A stretch of DNA of 64,000 nucleotides from Euryhalocaulis caribicus (GCF_000412185.1 NZ_ASJA01000001.1:1-64000); one strand, 5' to 3'; shown: positions 23,588 through 32,901, numbered from the stretch's first letter. Numbers and translations are program-made. The notes: generated by a model not told the origin, from the letters alone.

Positions 23588-24892
23588 ATGAAATCCCTTC
23601 TTCTCGCTGGAACCGCCTGTCTTCTGCTGGCCGCGTGTGACGTCGCGCCCGGTGACTCGGATAGCGGCGCAAACTCAGGCACGACCACAGAAGAAACGAG
23701 GGCCGATAATAGCGGCCCGCGCACATCAAGCGCGGACGGAATTGAAAACCGTGCGGCGCTGCATGCCGCTATCGCGGCGGCCTTTCCTTACAACACCCAG
23801 ACGCTACAGGGCTGCGCCAGCTCGAATACGCTGCAAGTCTATGGTGAGTGCCAGACCCGTGCGGGCACGATCTATGTTCGCGGCGAGGGCGACCGGTTCT
23901 CCCATGTCGCGCTTCACACGGGCGACGTGATCGGCGAGGACACGGAGCTTGAGCGCTTCCTTGGCCTGTTCGGCATCACCGATCCAGCGGCAAGGGACTG
24001 GGCCATTGAAATCTGGCGCACCGGTTCAACCGGCAACCGCGATGCGGGTTCGTATCGCCTCAGCGCCGGAACCAACATGTATGAACAGCTTCAAATCACC
24101 GTCAGTGACAAAAGCGCGGAAGCGGCCAAAGAACGAGAAGAAGTGGCCATCGCCACCAGTACCGCTTTGATGAGCCCGGCCGAGGCCAATGCCGACCCAC
24201 AGACCCGCGCGGCGCTCTTGATGTTCAAGCACCACCCAGCGCTTTTGAACTATGACGGCCCGCTCAGCTATTTCGCGGCGATCAATAATTTGGAGCGCTT
24301 TGAGCGTGTCAGAGACAGCGAATTTGATTGGCCCGCTATGGCCGACGAATTGAGAGATGGCGCGCCCGCGCTTTTGGACCAGATCAATCCGACGCTTGAG
24401 CTCCAATATCAAATCGGCCTTGGCCCCTTTGATAGTGGCGCCGGGGCCTTCCCGGTCTATCTGACCGCCTCACAGGCCCGCGCCCGTGCCCGCTTTAATC
24501 GGGAGGGCGATCCCTTGGTGATCCGGGAAACAACTGTCCCGCTGGCGCGCCCTGACACACAGCTCATGAAATCCGGCCCCGCCATCGAACAGGAATTTCC
24601 GGACCTATCCATGTTCTTCGGGCGGCTCGAACAATCCCCGCTCGAACTGGATCAGGCCGTGCGGCTTGAACGGATCCCGCTAAGCGAGTCTCGGGCGCGC
24701 GCCTTCGCCGAACAGAATCCCGGACGCGACAGCTTTCGTGATGTAACCTTGAGCCTCACGGTCGAAATCACCAATGTCGCAATCGAGCAGCATGGGAATT
24801 CCATGGGCCGGGTGCCTGTCTATTACGGCACGCCTCAATCCTTGCGCGTCAGCACGCCCTCAGGCGAGTTGCTCTATGAGGAAACGCTCTAA
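23588..24892 (+). CDS. Hypothetical lipoprotein
   Basis: The 434-residue protein starts at the ATG at 23588 (MKSLLLAGTACLLLAACDV; lipid Cys17), with GGAG upstream; ten extra in-frame codons upstream are not needed. A low-complexity Ser/Thr/Asp linker follows the lipid anchor. A first domain has CASSNTLQVYGECQTRAGTI (a likely disulfide). A second, C-terminal domain (about residues 260-434) is beta-rich: VYLTASQARARARFN, LSLTVEITNVAIEQHG and VPVYYGTPQSLRV. It is probably periplasmic or outer-membrane attached. I do not recognise its function. Confidence 0.7.
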   Translation: MKSLLLAGTACLLLAACDVAPGDSDSGANSGTTTEETRADNSGPRTSSADGIENRAALHAAIAAAFPYNTQTLQGCASSNTLQVYGECQTRAGTIYVRGEGDRFSHVALHTGDVIGEDTELERFLGLFGITDPAARDWAIEIWRTGSTGNRDAGSYRLSAGTNMYEQLQITVSDKSAEAAKEREEVAIATSTALMSPAEANADPQTRAALLMFKHHPALLNYDGPLSYFAAINNLERFERVRDSEFDWPAMADELRDGAPALLDQINPTLELQYQIGLGPFDSGAGAFPVYLTASQARARARFNREGDPLVIRETTVPLARPDTQLMKSGPAIEQEFPDLSMFFGRLEQSPLELDQAVRLERIPLSESRARAFAEQNPGRDSFRDVTLSLTVEITNVAIEQHGNSMGRVPVYYGTPQSLRVSTPSGELLYEETL

Positions 24893-25018
24893 AGGCTCAG
24901 GCCAGCCCGCCCATAAGGGTTTTCGTGTCACCGGGATCGGCGCGAAGCAAGCGCACCGGGGCACCCGCAGCATTTACGATGACAATGCTGAGCTTTCTTC
25001 GCCATGGATGCGGTTAGT

Positions 25019-25432
25019 TTAGCTCTTTGATTTTGGCCTTTGTCCGGGCTTGCGCCCAAGCCCCATTTTCTTGGCTGTTTCCGCGCGCCGTTTAGAATAT
25101 TCCGGCGCCACCATGGGAAAGTCTGACCTCAGATTCCATTTTTCGCGGTAATCATCGGGTGTCTGGTCATGAGCGGTGTTCAGGTGGCGCTTGAGTGATT
25201 TGAACTCCTCGCCGCATTCCAAACAGGTCACATAAGACGGCGTGACAGCCTTCTTGATCGGTACCGCCGGCTCTTGGATTGTTTCTTTAAGAGGTTCCTG
25301 CGCGGTGCTAAGAGCCGTATGAACTTGATTTAGGAACACAGGTAAATCGGCTGCTGGCAGGGCGTTGTTTGACACATAGGCAGAAACAACATCAGCGGTA
25401 AGTTGGGTAATCAGCTCCGGATCGTTATTCAT
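25019..25432 (-). CDS. MucR/Ros family zinc-finger regulator
   Basis: The 137-residue protein has the Ros/MucR arrangement. The N-terminal helical part (PELITQLTADVVSAYVSNNA) is the oligomerisation region. The single zinc finger is CLECGEEFKSLKRHLNTAH, followed by the typical TPDDYREKWNL and PMVAPEYSKRRAETAKKMGL basic tail. MucR proteins bind AT-rich DNA and silence or regulate surface and acquired genes. In an element it may restrain cargo expression or be a host-like silencer. Confidence 0.93.
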   Translation of the reverse strand: MNNDPELITQLTADVVSAYVSNNALPAADLPVFLNQVHTALSTAQEPLKETIQEPAVPIKKAVTPSYVTCLECGEEFKSLKRHLNTAHDQTPDDYREKWNLRSDFPMVAPEYSKRRAETAKKMGLGRKPGQRPKSKS

Positions 25433-25646
25433 AGAGCAATTTTTAGCCTTCCAGACTCATCAATCATCGCGCTTCTTTAGTGCGGAGTTTGGCGCGCCGC
25501 GCCGGTTTGTCAATTTGAGAGTGATGATCCGGAATTTCGCGTAAACTTGGGACCAAAAACCATATAAATTCTTGAAACCTTGGTAGCGCGTTCAGGCTTG
25601 CTCGCATCACTGGGATGGTCGGCATATAGATTGCACAAATCGGTGC

Positions 25647-26774
25647 ATGACGCACAAGACGATTGGCAATTCGGCGACCACACGCGACAATTTCTTTACG
25701 CCCATTCGCTTGTGTTTGGCGGGAGCGGTGGCGTTTTCCCATTCATGGATTGTTTTTTCCGGACGGTCTGCGCCAGACCCATTCGCCTATAACGATCTGA
25801 CGCTTAGCTATATGGCGGTAAACGGGTTTTTTATCCTGAGCGGCTTTTTCATCGCCAAGAGTCTGGATGATCGGCGAAATCTGATCTCCTATTTCGTATC
25901 ACGCGCCCTTCGGATCATGCCTGCGCTTTTGGTGCTGGCAGTCGTTGCTGGGTTTATAATCGGTCCGGTTAGCGCCGGCGTGTCGATCTGGGAGGCGCCG
26001 TTTCGGGCTGAAACATACCGCTATCCGCTCAATGTTATTTCATTTTTGGATACACGGGGCGGCCCGCCCGGATTTGCTCCCGCCAACCCTTATAGCGGAG
26101 AGTTTTCCGGTTCACTCTGGACGCTACGCTATGAAGTCCTTGCTTACGCAGCAGCGGCAGGCGCTTTCGCGCTCAGTCTGCTGTTTCGGCGCTGGGTCTT
26201 GTTGGGTTTTCTGATAGGGGGCTGTGTCAGTTTCATCTATCTGACGCGGGCCGGTGTTCCTCCAATCTTGCCGGACGCTGCTTGGGTTTTTAACCGGCTG
26301 GGCCTCACCTTTCTGATCGGCTGTGCAGCTTACGCGTGGCGGCATTGGATCCCGCTCCGGGTAGATTTGGCCTTGCTGATCACCTTGCCGGCATTATTTG
26401 TCGATTACCGAGCCGAGAGTGAAATCTTCGCCAATCTTGCACTGGGCTACTGGTTGTTCGTAATCGGCACGGCTCATGCGCCTCGGTTCAATGGTTTAAA
26501 GCGCGTCGATGATATCTCCTACGGCCTGTATATTTGGCACTGGCCGGTGATGCAGATCCTTCTTTGGAAAGGCATCATCAATCAGCCGCTCCACATGGCG
26601 GTAACCGCAATTCCACTGGCGATCTTGATTGCGTTTCTGTCTTGGAGGCTCATCGAAAAGCCCGCCCTTCATCAAAAAGGCCGGTGTGCCACGCTGCTCG
26701 AACAAGCAGCGTCATCGCTATATGCCCGGCTTTTTGCGCGAAAATCGAAGCAAGCGCTTCATCCCGCACAGTGA
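25647..26774 (+). CDS. Acyltransferase 3 family membrane protein
   Basis: A 375-residue integral membrane protein with about ten hydrophobic segments. Family marks are the N-terminal FTPIRLCLAGAVAFSHSW (with the catalytic-type His), GFFILSGFFIAKS, LRIMPALLVL, SGSLWTLRYE and near the end SYGLYIWHWPV with LIEKPALH. These OafA-like enzymes transfer acetyl or other acyl groups to sugars of LPS or exopolysaccharide. It stands alone in the element, so it may alter the cell surface, for example a phage receptor. Confidence 0.9.
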   Translation: MTHKTIGNSATTRDNFFTPIRLCLAGAVAFSHSWIVFSGRSAPDPFAYNDLTLSYMAVNGFFILSGFFIAKSLDDRRNLISYFVSRALRIMPALLVLAVVAGFIIGPVSAGVSIWEAPFRAETYRYPLNVISFLDTRGGPPGFAPANPYSGEFSGSLWTLRYEVLAYAAAAGAFALSLLFRRWVLLGFLIGGCVSFIYLTRAGVPPILPDAAWVFNRLGLTFLIGCAAYAWRHWIPLRVDLALLITLPALFVDYRAESEIFANLALGYWLFVIGTAHAPRFNGLKRVDDISYGLYIWHWPVMQILLWKGIINQPLHMAVTAIPLAILIAFLSWRLIEKPALHQKGRCATLLEQAASSLYARLFARKSKQALHPAQ

Positions 26775-26898
26775 CACGATAAGTCAGTTCACCCCCTTGG
26801 ATAAAAATAGGAACCGTTTGAGAGATTCCGACGTTTGGGAAGAAACCGGAAGGATGGATCAATCCGTCTGGCAACCAACAAAACCAAATGGGGGACCG

Positions 26899-27423
26899 AT
26901 GAATAAATATATCAAATTCGCGGCAATGATCCTGACTGCGACACTGGTCATGTTCGGCCTAAAATATCTAAATACCTACGAAATCGGCCACGTCTTCTTT
27001 AGCGAAACCCGCTTTTACATGGCCTTCATGATGGGCGCCGCGATGGCCATCATCATGCTTGTTTTCATGCTGGACATGTACAAGGACAAGAAAATCAACA
27101 TGGCGATTGTCGCGGGAAGCGTCGTCCTGTTTGGCCTCACTTTGTGGCTGGTCAGAAGCCAGCAGACAATCGAGGACGAGGCATGGATGAAGGCAATGAT
27201 CCCACACCATTCAATTGCCATCTTGACCAGCGAACGGGCCAACATCAGCGATGTACGCGTGCGCGAACTGGCCAACGAGATTATTCTCGCTCAGCGTCGC
27301 GAGATTGAGGAAATGAAGTTTCTCCTTGAAGATATTGAGAACAATGGCGAGGCGGCAACCGAAGACGAGGCGGCCGCGCGACCGGTTCCTGAATTCTCCG
27401 TGTCGCTAAACCCCGAGGAATAA
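26899..27423 (+). CDS. DUF305 family membrane protein
   Basis: The 174-residue protein starts at the ATG at 26899 behind GGGGGA. Three transmembrane segments come first (residues 5-20, 36-56 and 63-83). The DUF305 signature follows: EAWMKAMIPHHSIAILTSER, with the paired histidines, and later ILAQRREIEEMKFLLEDIE. DUF305 proteins are common next to copper and other metal resistance genes, and the conserved His/Met positions suggest metal binding. It lies 103 bp upstream of the csoR-type repressor, at the left edge of the copper module. Confidence 0.88.
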   Translation: MNKYIKFAAMILTATLVMFGLKYLNTYEIGHVFFSETRFYMAFMMGAAMAIIMLVFMLDMYKDKKINMAIVAGSVVLFGLTLWLVRSQQTIEDEAWMKAMIPHHSIAILTSERANISDVRVRELANEIILAQRREIEEMKFLLEDIENNGEAATEDEAAARPVPEFSVSLNPEE

Positions 27424-27504
27424 GGGCGCACCATCAATGTGTGGGCGTGTCGCGGCCAGTTCTTGATTGGTGAGGGGTGAGCGCGCCTCTTGCGGCAAAA
27501 TCAG

Positions 27505-27521
27505 ATACCCCGTATGGGTAT
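27505..27521. promoter_or_regulatory. CsoR-type operator before the repressor gene
   Basis: ATACCCCGTATGGGTAT ends five bases before the repressor start at 27527. It matches, with one change, the sequence repeated twice at 33682-33720. Such C/G-tract palindromes with AT ends are typical of CsoR-family operators, so autoregulation is likely. Confidence 0.75.
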
Positions 27522-27526
27522 GTGTG

Positions 27527-27799
27527 ATGACAGATCACAGCGCATTAAAATCCCGACTTGCCCGCATTGAGGGTCAGGTTCGCGGCGTGGCAAAGATGAT
27601 CGAGGAGGGACGATATTGCATTGATATCGTCACGCAAATTCAAGCCATTCGCGCCGGGTTAAGCCGAATTGAGGATTCTGTCTTACAAGAGCATGTTGCT
27701 TGCTGCGTGCAAGAAGCCATCGAGTCTGGCGATTTGACCCAGCGCCAAGCCAAAATTGATGAGCTCATGCGCATTCTGCCTAAAAGCCGGCGGGAGTAA
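27527..27799 (+). CDS. csoR: CsoR/RcnR/FrmR-family metal-sensing repressor
   Basis: The 90-residue all-helical protein starts at 27527 (MTDHSALKSRLARIEGQ), right behind its operator. It has RLARIEGQVRGVAKMIEEGR, then YCIDIVTQIQAI with the first ligand Cys, and EHVACCVQEAI with the His and second Cys positions (x-Cys-His-Cys pattern of CsoR). Copper(I) binding would release it from DNA. Position inside a copper module makes copper the likely signal. Twenty extra in-frame codons upstream would run through the operator and are not family-like. Confidence 0.9.
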   Translation: MTDHSALKSRLARIEGQVRGVAKMIEEGRYCIDIVTQIQAIRAGLSRIEDSVLQEHVACCVQEAIESGDLTQRQAKIDELMRILPKSRRE

Positions 27800-27834
27800 A
27801 CGCTATCGCGGCCTCGGTTTTTCTATCGCTCATA

Positions 27835-28236
27835 TTGGTCGGCTTGACTGCGCTGCTCCATCTTTGGGGTCTGGCCATGCTCACACGCAATATCGTCTCG
27901 CTGGAAAAGCGAGCCATGCTAGGCATCGCCAGTTTAATGATCGGCATCATCACACTGCATGTGCTCGAATCCGCTTTGTACGCCGTCGGCTACTGGATTG
28001 GGTTGAGTTATCTGGAGATTGGCGGCTTTGATCAGATGACAGACATCAATTTTATGAATGTCCTCTATTATTCGATCGTTACCTACTCATCGCTGGGGCT
28101 TGGCGATGCGTATCCGACTGGGCACCTTAAATTTATGACCGGCATTCAGGCCCTTAATGGGTTCTTGGCGATCTCATGTTCCGCCTCTGTCATGTTTGTC
28201 TGGATGAAGGACTATTTGCCGCAAATTCGACGGTGA
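27835..28236 (+). CDS. Two-TM ion channel family protein
   Basis: The 133-residue membrane protein has a pore-type arrangement: transmembrane segments near the N-terminus and at ASLMIGIITLHVLESALYAV, a pore loop with NVLYYSIVTYSSLGLGDAYP (a GLGD selectivity-filter-like motif), then a last transmembrane helix. The fold is Ion_trans_2. The start is uncertain: the TTG at 27835 is used here, but the frame is open and hydrophobic up to the csoR stop, so an upstream non-ATG start is possible. It is transcribed with csoR. An ion channel in a copper operon is uncommon. Confidence 0.75.
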   Translation: MVGLTALLHLWGLAMLTRNIVSLEKRAMLGIASLMIGIITLHVLESALYAVGYWIGLSYLEIGGFDQMTDINFMNVLYYSIVTYSSLGLGDAYPTGHLKFMTGIQALNGFLAISCSASVMFVWMKDYLPQIRR

Positions 28237-28268
28237 CATTGTGCGATGAAACGATTTGATCCTATAAC

Positions 28269-28700
28269 ATGCTCGTGACCCCCTTTGGGCCTCATATCTT
28301 TTTACGCCGAACCGGGCGGATGATGCTGGTCATGCTGGCAGTGCTTCTGGCGGTGCCGGCTCCATCGGCTGGGGCAATGACGGCGTCACAGATGGTGCAT
28401 GATCATACCGCAGCCGCCGCGACATCCATGGCGGGGCCAAACGCGGTCTCACTCTGCGCGGCCGAGGCGACGGATCACGCGATGTCCCATTGCGACCGGA
28501 ATGCGCAAGCGGATCACAATGATGAATGCTGCAGCGATGAGTGCGATGGATGCGTTTGCACATCCTGCCTGACTCATCTCTCAGGTTTGATGATGGTCTC
28601 GGCAGGCTCATTGGCCCATGACAGCGCTTTAAAGCTGAGCATTCTTAACCGCGCGCTTGAAACGCGCGTTACCCAAGTTCCCAAATCACCACCGAAGTAA
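28269..28700 (+). CDS. Cys/His-rich secreted protein, CopL-like
   Basis: A 143-residue protein with an N-terminal hydrophobic signal (MMLVMLAVLLAVPAPSAGA from about residue 18). The mature part is rich in His, Met and Cys: VHDHTAAAATSMAG, HAMSHCDRNAQADHNDECCS, then CDGCVCTSCLTH. Size, composition and position immediately upstream of copA resemble the CopL regulatory metal-binding proteins of Xanthomonas. The first ATG gives a long n-region and an internal Met may be the true start. Copper binding in the periplasm is the likely role. Confidence 0.65.
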   Translation: MLVTPFGPHIFLRRTGRMMLVMLAVLLAVPAPSAGAMTASQMVHDHTAAAATSMAGPNAVSLCAAEATDHAMSHCDRNAQADHNDECCSDECDGCVCTSCLTHLSGLMMVSAGSLAHDSALKLSILNRALETRVTQVPKSPPK

Positions 28701-28794
28701 CCTTTTCATTGCTGCTCGCGAATAATATTCGTGAAGTTGTTTAAAAGTAATGAATGAGCATGATACAATCATGTTCTGTATACAGGTGGTATAA

Positions 28795-30642
28795 ATGCAA
28801 TCTAGACGAACATTCTTAAAGCAAACGGCCGTCGGCGTCGCCGCATTTGGAGCGGCTCAGCTTATGCCGGGTTGGGCGCGCGCCATGATTCAAAGCGAGC
28901 CGCGCAACGCCTTTGACCTGACCATTGGCAAAAGCCCCTTTGAGGTTGGCGGCCGGCGCGGCACGGCCACCACCATCAATGGCACTGTGCCGGGACCTTT
29001 GCTCCGTTTCCAAGAGGGGGACGAGGTCACGCTGCGTGTTCATAACCGTTTGCGCGAGGATACCTCCATTCACTGGCACGGCCTTTTGCTGCCCAATGAT
29101 CAGGATGGTGTGCCCGGCGTGACCTTTAATGGCATACGGCCAGACGAAACCTTCACCTACCGGTTTCCGATCCGACAAAGCGGAACCTATTGGTATCACT
29201 CTCATTCCGGTTTTCAGGAACAAACCGGTGTCTATGGCCCGATCATAATCGATCCCAAAGGCGCGGACCCGGTTCAATATGACCGCGAATATATCGTCAT
29301 GTTGTCAGATTGGACCTTCGAGGATCCAAACCGGGTCTTCGCGAAACTGAAGAAGCATTCGGATTATTACAATTTTCACAAGCGTACCTTTGGCGATTTT
29401 CTTGCCGATGTGCGTGATAAGGGCCTTGGTCAAGCCATGGCTGAACGCAAGATGTGGTCGGAGATGCGCATGATGCGCACCGATATCGCTGATGTGACGG
29501 GCGCAACCTACACCTACCTCATGAATGGGCTTGGTCCGGATGCAAACTGGACGGGTTTGTTCAAACCGGGCGAACGCGTGCGTCTGCGCTTCATCAACGG
29601 CTCGGCCATGAGCTATTTCGACGTGCGCATTCCCGGCCTGCCAATGACTGTCGTTTCCACAGACGGTCAGAATATTGATCCGGTCGAAACGGATGAATTC
29701 CGGATTTCGGTTGCCGAAACCTATGATGTGGTCGTCGAGCCAAAAGCCGATCAGGCCTACACGATCTTCGCTGAATCCATGGACCGCTCTGGGTATGCGC
29801 GCGGAACGCTCGCGCCGCGTGAAAATATGCAGGCTGGCGTGCCCCAAAGACGCAAACCCTTCTTGCTGACCATGCAGGACATGGGCATGGGCGGCATGGG
29901 CGGTATGGCCGGCGCGAAGGCTGGCGAAAAGATGACATCAGATAGGGATCATGGCGGTCATGACATGTCCGCTATGGATCATTCCGGCCACGATATGAGT
30001 GGCATGAAATTGAAGGACGGCGCGGCCGGTGGCATGGCCATGGACGGTATGGACATGATGGATGCCGGACATAACCATCCCGGTGGACCGGGGGTGGCCA
30101 TGGAGGCCATGAACCCGCAAGAGCGGCTAGATGATCCCGGGAACGGACTGGGAGATGACGGGTGGCGAGTGCTGACCTATTCCCAGCTACGCAGCCTTTC
30201 TCCTAATCCGGATCCACGACCGCCCGAGCGAGAAGTAGAGCTCCATCTAACCAGTAATATGGAGCGCTATATGTGGTCGTTTGACGGGCTGAAGTTCAAC
30301 GAAGTCGACGGCCCTATCTTGTTCACCTATGGCGAACGTCTGCGCCTGACCTTGGTCAATGATACAATGATGGCGCACCCGATTCATCTGCACGGCATGT
30401 TTGTCGAGCTGGAAACCGGGGCTGATCAGCGGCCTCTCAAACATGTTGTCAATGTCGAGCCGGGCACCAAGCGGTCCATGTTGATCACCGCGAATGAACG
30501 CGGCGACTGGGCCTTTCATTGCCATCTTCTCTATCACATGGCGGGCGGCATGTTCCGCGTTGTCAGGGTGGCCGATGCGCCCCATGCCTCGGCAGGCGCA
30601 TCTCACTCCGTCCACGGCAATCATGGGGAGGCAATCAAATGA
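28795..30642 (+). CDS. copA: Copper-resistance multicopper oxidase CopA
   Basis: The 615-residue periplasmic oxidase has a Tat signal (SRRTFLKQ). All copper-site motifs are present: HWHGLLLPNDQDGVPG, YWYHSHSGFQEQTGVYG, HPIHLHGMF and HCHLLYHMAGGMF. A Met/His-rich stretch lies between roughly residues 360 and 445 (for example MGMGGMGGMAGA and HDMSAMDHSGHDMSGM), typical of CopA/PcoA and used to bind Cu(I). It oxidises Cu(I) to the less toxic Cu(II). Its stop overlaps the copB start (ATGA). Confidence 0.96.
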   Translation: MQSRRTFLKQTAVGVAAFGAAQLMPGWARAMIQSEPRNAFDLTIGKSPFEVGGRRGTATTINGTVPGPLLRFQEGDEVTLRVHNRLREDTSIHWHGLLLPNDQDGVPGVTFNGIRPDETFTYRFPIRQSGTYWYHSHSGFQEQTGVYGPIIIDPKGADPVQYDREYIVMLSDWTFEDPNRVFAKLKKHSDYYNFHKRTFGDFLADVRDKGLGQAMAERKMWSEMRMMRTDIADVTGATYTYLMNGLGPDANWTGLFKPGERVRLRFINGSAMSYFDVRIPGLPMTVVSTDGQNIDPVETDEFRISVAETYDVVVEPKADQAYTIFAESMDRSGYARGTLAPRENMQAGVPQRRKPFLLTMQDMGMGGMGGMAGAKAGEKMTSDRDHGGHDMSAMDHSGHDMSGMKLKDGAAGGMAMDGMDMMDAGHNHPGGPGVAMEAMNPQERLDDPGNGLGDDGWRVLTYSQLRSLSPNPDPRPPEREVELHLTSNMERYMWSFDGLKFNEVDGPILFTYGERLRLTLVNDTMMAHPIHLHGMFVELETGADQRPLKHVVNVEPGTKRSMLITANERGDWAFHCHLLYHMAGGMFRVVRVADAPHASAGASHSVHGNHGEAIK

Positions 30643-31385
30643 AATCCCTGACGTTGACTTTGATAGCCGGTTTGTTGGTCACGGGCCCGGCGCTGGCTCA
30701 AGAAGGGGGACCGACATTCCCCGAATCCCGACATGAAACCAAGCATGAAATGGGCGGTCAGCTCCAATACATGGTCATGGCGGACCGCCTCGAATGGCAG
30801 AGCAACAATGGCGATGAGGTCTTAGCCTGGGAAGGCTCTGCTTGGTATGGCGGAAATTACAACCGGCTTTGGATCGACACCGAGGGCGAAGCGCTGATCG
30901 ATGGCGAGACAGAAGAGGCAGAGGCCTCGCTTCTCTATGGCCGCGCCGTGTCACCTTATTTCGATATCCGGGCCGGAGTTCGACAAGATTTTGAACCCGA
31001 TGCCAAAACTTACGCTCAGCTCGGCGTCATGGGCCTTGCCCCCTATTGGTTTGAAATCGATGCCAATGCCTATCTGAGTGAAGATGGCGATCTCACCGCC
31101 AGCTTTGAGGCTGAATACGAGCTTCTTTTGACACAAAGGCTGGTTCTTCAGCCGCGTGTCGAAACGGGCTTTGCCTTTCAAGATGTTGCGGATCGGGACC
31201 TTGGGGCGGGCTTTACCGATATCGAGGCAGGCGTGCGTCTGCGCTACGAAATCAAACGCGAAATCGCGCCTTATATCGGCGTGTCTTGGTCTCGGCCTTT
31301 AGGCGAGACCAGCTCAATCGCATCCAGATTGGGAGAAAAGGAAAACAATATATCGGCGGTGATCGGATTCCGCCTTTGGTACTAG
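30639..31385 (+). CDS. copB: Copper-resistance outer-membrane protein CopB
   Basis: This 248-residue protein has a signal peptide (MKSLTLTLIAGLLVTGPALAQ) and then a beta-barrel-like sequence: alternating aromatic strands such as QLQYMVMADRLEWQS, AWYGGNYNRLWIDTEGE and YFDIRAGVRQDFEP, ending in a C-terminal aromatic strand (GFRLWY). These are hallmarks of CopB/PcoB. CopB is thought to bind or move copper at the outer membrane. It overlaps copA by four bases. Compared with some CopB proteins it lacks a long Met-rich N-terminal region. Confidence 0.93.
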   Translation: MKSLTLTLIAGLLVTGPALAQEGGPTFPESRHETKHEMGGQLQYMVMADRLEWQSNNGDEVLAWEGSAWYGGNYNRLWIDTEGEALIDGETEEAEASLLYGRAVSPYFDIRAGVRQDFEPDAKTYAQLGVMGLAPYWFEIDANAYLSEDGDLTASFEAEYELLLTQRLVLQPRVETGFAFQDVADRDLGAGFTDIEAGVRLRYEIKREIAPYIGVSWSRPLGETSSIASRLGEKENNISAVIGFRLWY

Positions 31386-31397
31386 GAGGACCCGCTC

Positions 31398-31826
31398 ATG
31401 ACCCGTTCAATTTTGATTCTGATCTTCACACTCTTCCTGCCCCTGAGCGCGGCGGCGCAGACCACGGCCACCATGTTCAAAGACCCGTTTTGCGGCTGCT
31501 GTGCAGGTCATGCCGATTATCTGCGCGAGCATGGTTTTGAAGTGGATGTGCGTGAAACATCGGCTGATAAGCTGGCCGCGATCAAGCAGCGTCATCAAAT
31601 ACCGGCACCCCTTCAAAGCTGCCACACATTGCTGATCGAGGGCTATGTCGTGGAAGGCCATGTGCCCCTCGAGGCGATCAACCGGCTGCTAGCTCAAAAG
31701 CCCGATATCATCGGGATTTCATTGCCCGGCATGCCTGCCGGATCACCCGGCATGGGAGGCCAGAAAAGCGCGCCATTTGTGGTTCTGACCATTGGCGGGA
31801 ACAACGCCCCGTTCGGGCAATTCTGA
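31398..31826 (+). CDS. DUF411 family metal-binding protein
   Basis: A 142-residue exported protein (signal about residues 1-20). The DUF411 pattern is clear: ATMFKDPFCGCCAGHADYLR with a CxxCC-like cluster, then VRETSADKLAAIKQRHQIP and SCHTLLIEGYVVEGHVP. The fold is thioredoxin-like. DUF411 proteins are found in copper and silver clusters and probably bind the metal in the periplasm. It has an AGGAGG-type ribosome-binding site and follows copB by 12 bp. Confidence 0.9.
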   Translation: MTRSILILIFTLFLPLSAAAQTTATMFKDPFCGCCAGHADYLREHGFEVDVRETSADKLAAIKQRHQIPAPLQSCHTLLIEGYVVEGHVPLEAINRLLAQKPDIIGISLPGMPAGSPGMGGQKSAPFVVLTIGGNNAPFGQF

Positions 31827-31857
31827 TCCGGCAAAAAGGAAGAGAGGAAACACCGCC

Positions 31858-32901
31858 ATGTACGACATTATCGGACCTCACTGGCACCCGATCGTGGTGC
31901 ATTTCACTCTGGGCCTGCTGATTGTTTCGGCGCTGCTTTATCTGGTTGCGCAAATTCGCAAACAGAGCCCGTCAGCCCGCATCGTCGCGGATTGGACCTT
32001 TGCCGTCGGCGTGCTGGCGCTGCTGGCGACCGTCGGCTTTGGCTTTATGGCCTATTATACCGTGGCCCATGATGGCCCGTCCCATGCTGCAATGACCGAT
32101 CATCGCAACTGGGCGCTTGCCACATCAGCGATCTTTCTTGGCTTGGGGGCATGGCGCTGGTTATCAAAAAGCGCCGGAGCGCTTTTTACGGCGGGCATGA
32201 TTTTCGCCGCTCTCTTGTTGGGCATCACAGGCTTCAAAGGTGGGCATCTGGTCTTCCAGTATGGTCTTGGCGTTCAATCCATACCGGACGCGCATGGCGG
32301 CGCAGGCCATGACCACGATCATGGTGATGCTGCCGGACATAGCGACGAGGACGCCACAGATGTTTCTGCCGATGACGGCCATGACCATGGAGAAGGCGGC
32401 GAGCATTCCCATGAGGTCGCGACCGCCGGAGAAATCTCATCGGTGGAAACGGCCTTGCCCGGCACAGCCGAGGCGACTGCCGAGGCTTTTCATCAAGCGC
32501 TCATCACTGGTGACGAGGCGGCGGTTCGCACACTTTTGGCCGAAGATGTCTTGATCCTTGAAGGCGGCGGGGCCGAACAATCACTCGATCAATATGCCAG
32601 CGGGCATATGAAATCCGACATGGCCTTTTTAGGCGCGGTGGAAAGCGAAACCCTTTCCCGGCGGTCTGGCATGGCGGGCGATAGTGCGTGGGTTGCAACA
32701 GAAACCCGGCTTCAAGGCCGGTTTCGGGAGACCGACATTGCTCTAAAAAGTCAAGAAACACTGGTTATGGCCCGCGAAGGCGATGGCTGGCGTATCACCC
32801 ATATCCATTGGTCCAATGCGCCACTGGATGCGGGTCATGACACTGAGCGAGCGCCCGAGGAAGACGGCGCTCAAGACGATCACAGTGACCATGAACATTA
32901 G
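31858..32901 (+). CDS. DUF2231 membrane domain fused by a His/Asp linker to an NTF2-like domain
   Basis: The 347-residue protein starts at 31858. Residues 1-140 hold four transmembrane segments with the DUF2231 start IGPHWHPIVVHFTLGLL. A linker of about 55 residues is very rich in His, Asp and Gly (for example HGGAGHDHDHGDAAGHSD), suited to metal binding. The last third (from about residue 205) is an NTF2/SnoaL-like domain: AEATAEAFHQALITGDEAAV, ending GWRITHIHWSNAP, followed by another His/Asp tail. The domains are usually separate proteins. In this operon it is likely a copper-handling membrane protein. Confidence 0.8.
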   Translation: MYDIIGPHWHPIVVHFTLGLLIVSALLYLVAQIRKQSPSARIVADWTFAVGVLALLATVGFGFMAYYTVAHDGPSHAAMTDHRNWALATSAIFLGLGAWRWLSKSAGALFTAGMIFAALLLGITGFKGGHLVFQYGLGVQSIPDAHGGAGHDHDHGDAAGHSDEDATDVSADDGHDHGEGGEHSHEVATAGEISSVETALPGTAEATAEAFHQALITGDEAAVRTLLAEDVLILEGGGAEQSLDQYASGHMKSDMAFLGAVESETLSRRSGMAGDSAWVATETRLQGRFRETDIALKSQETLVMAREGDGWRITHIHWSNAPLDAGHDTERAPEEDGAQDDHSDHEH

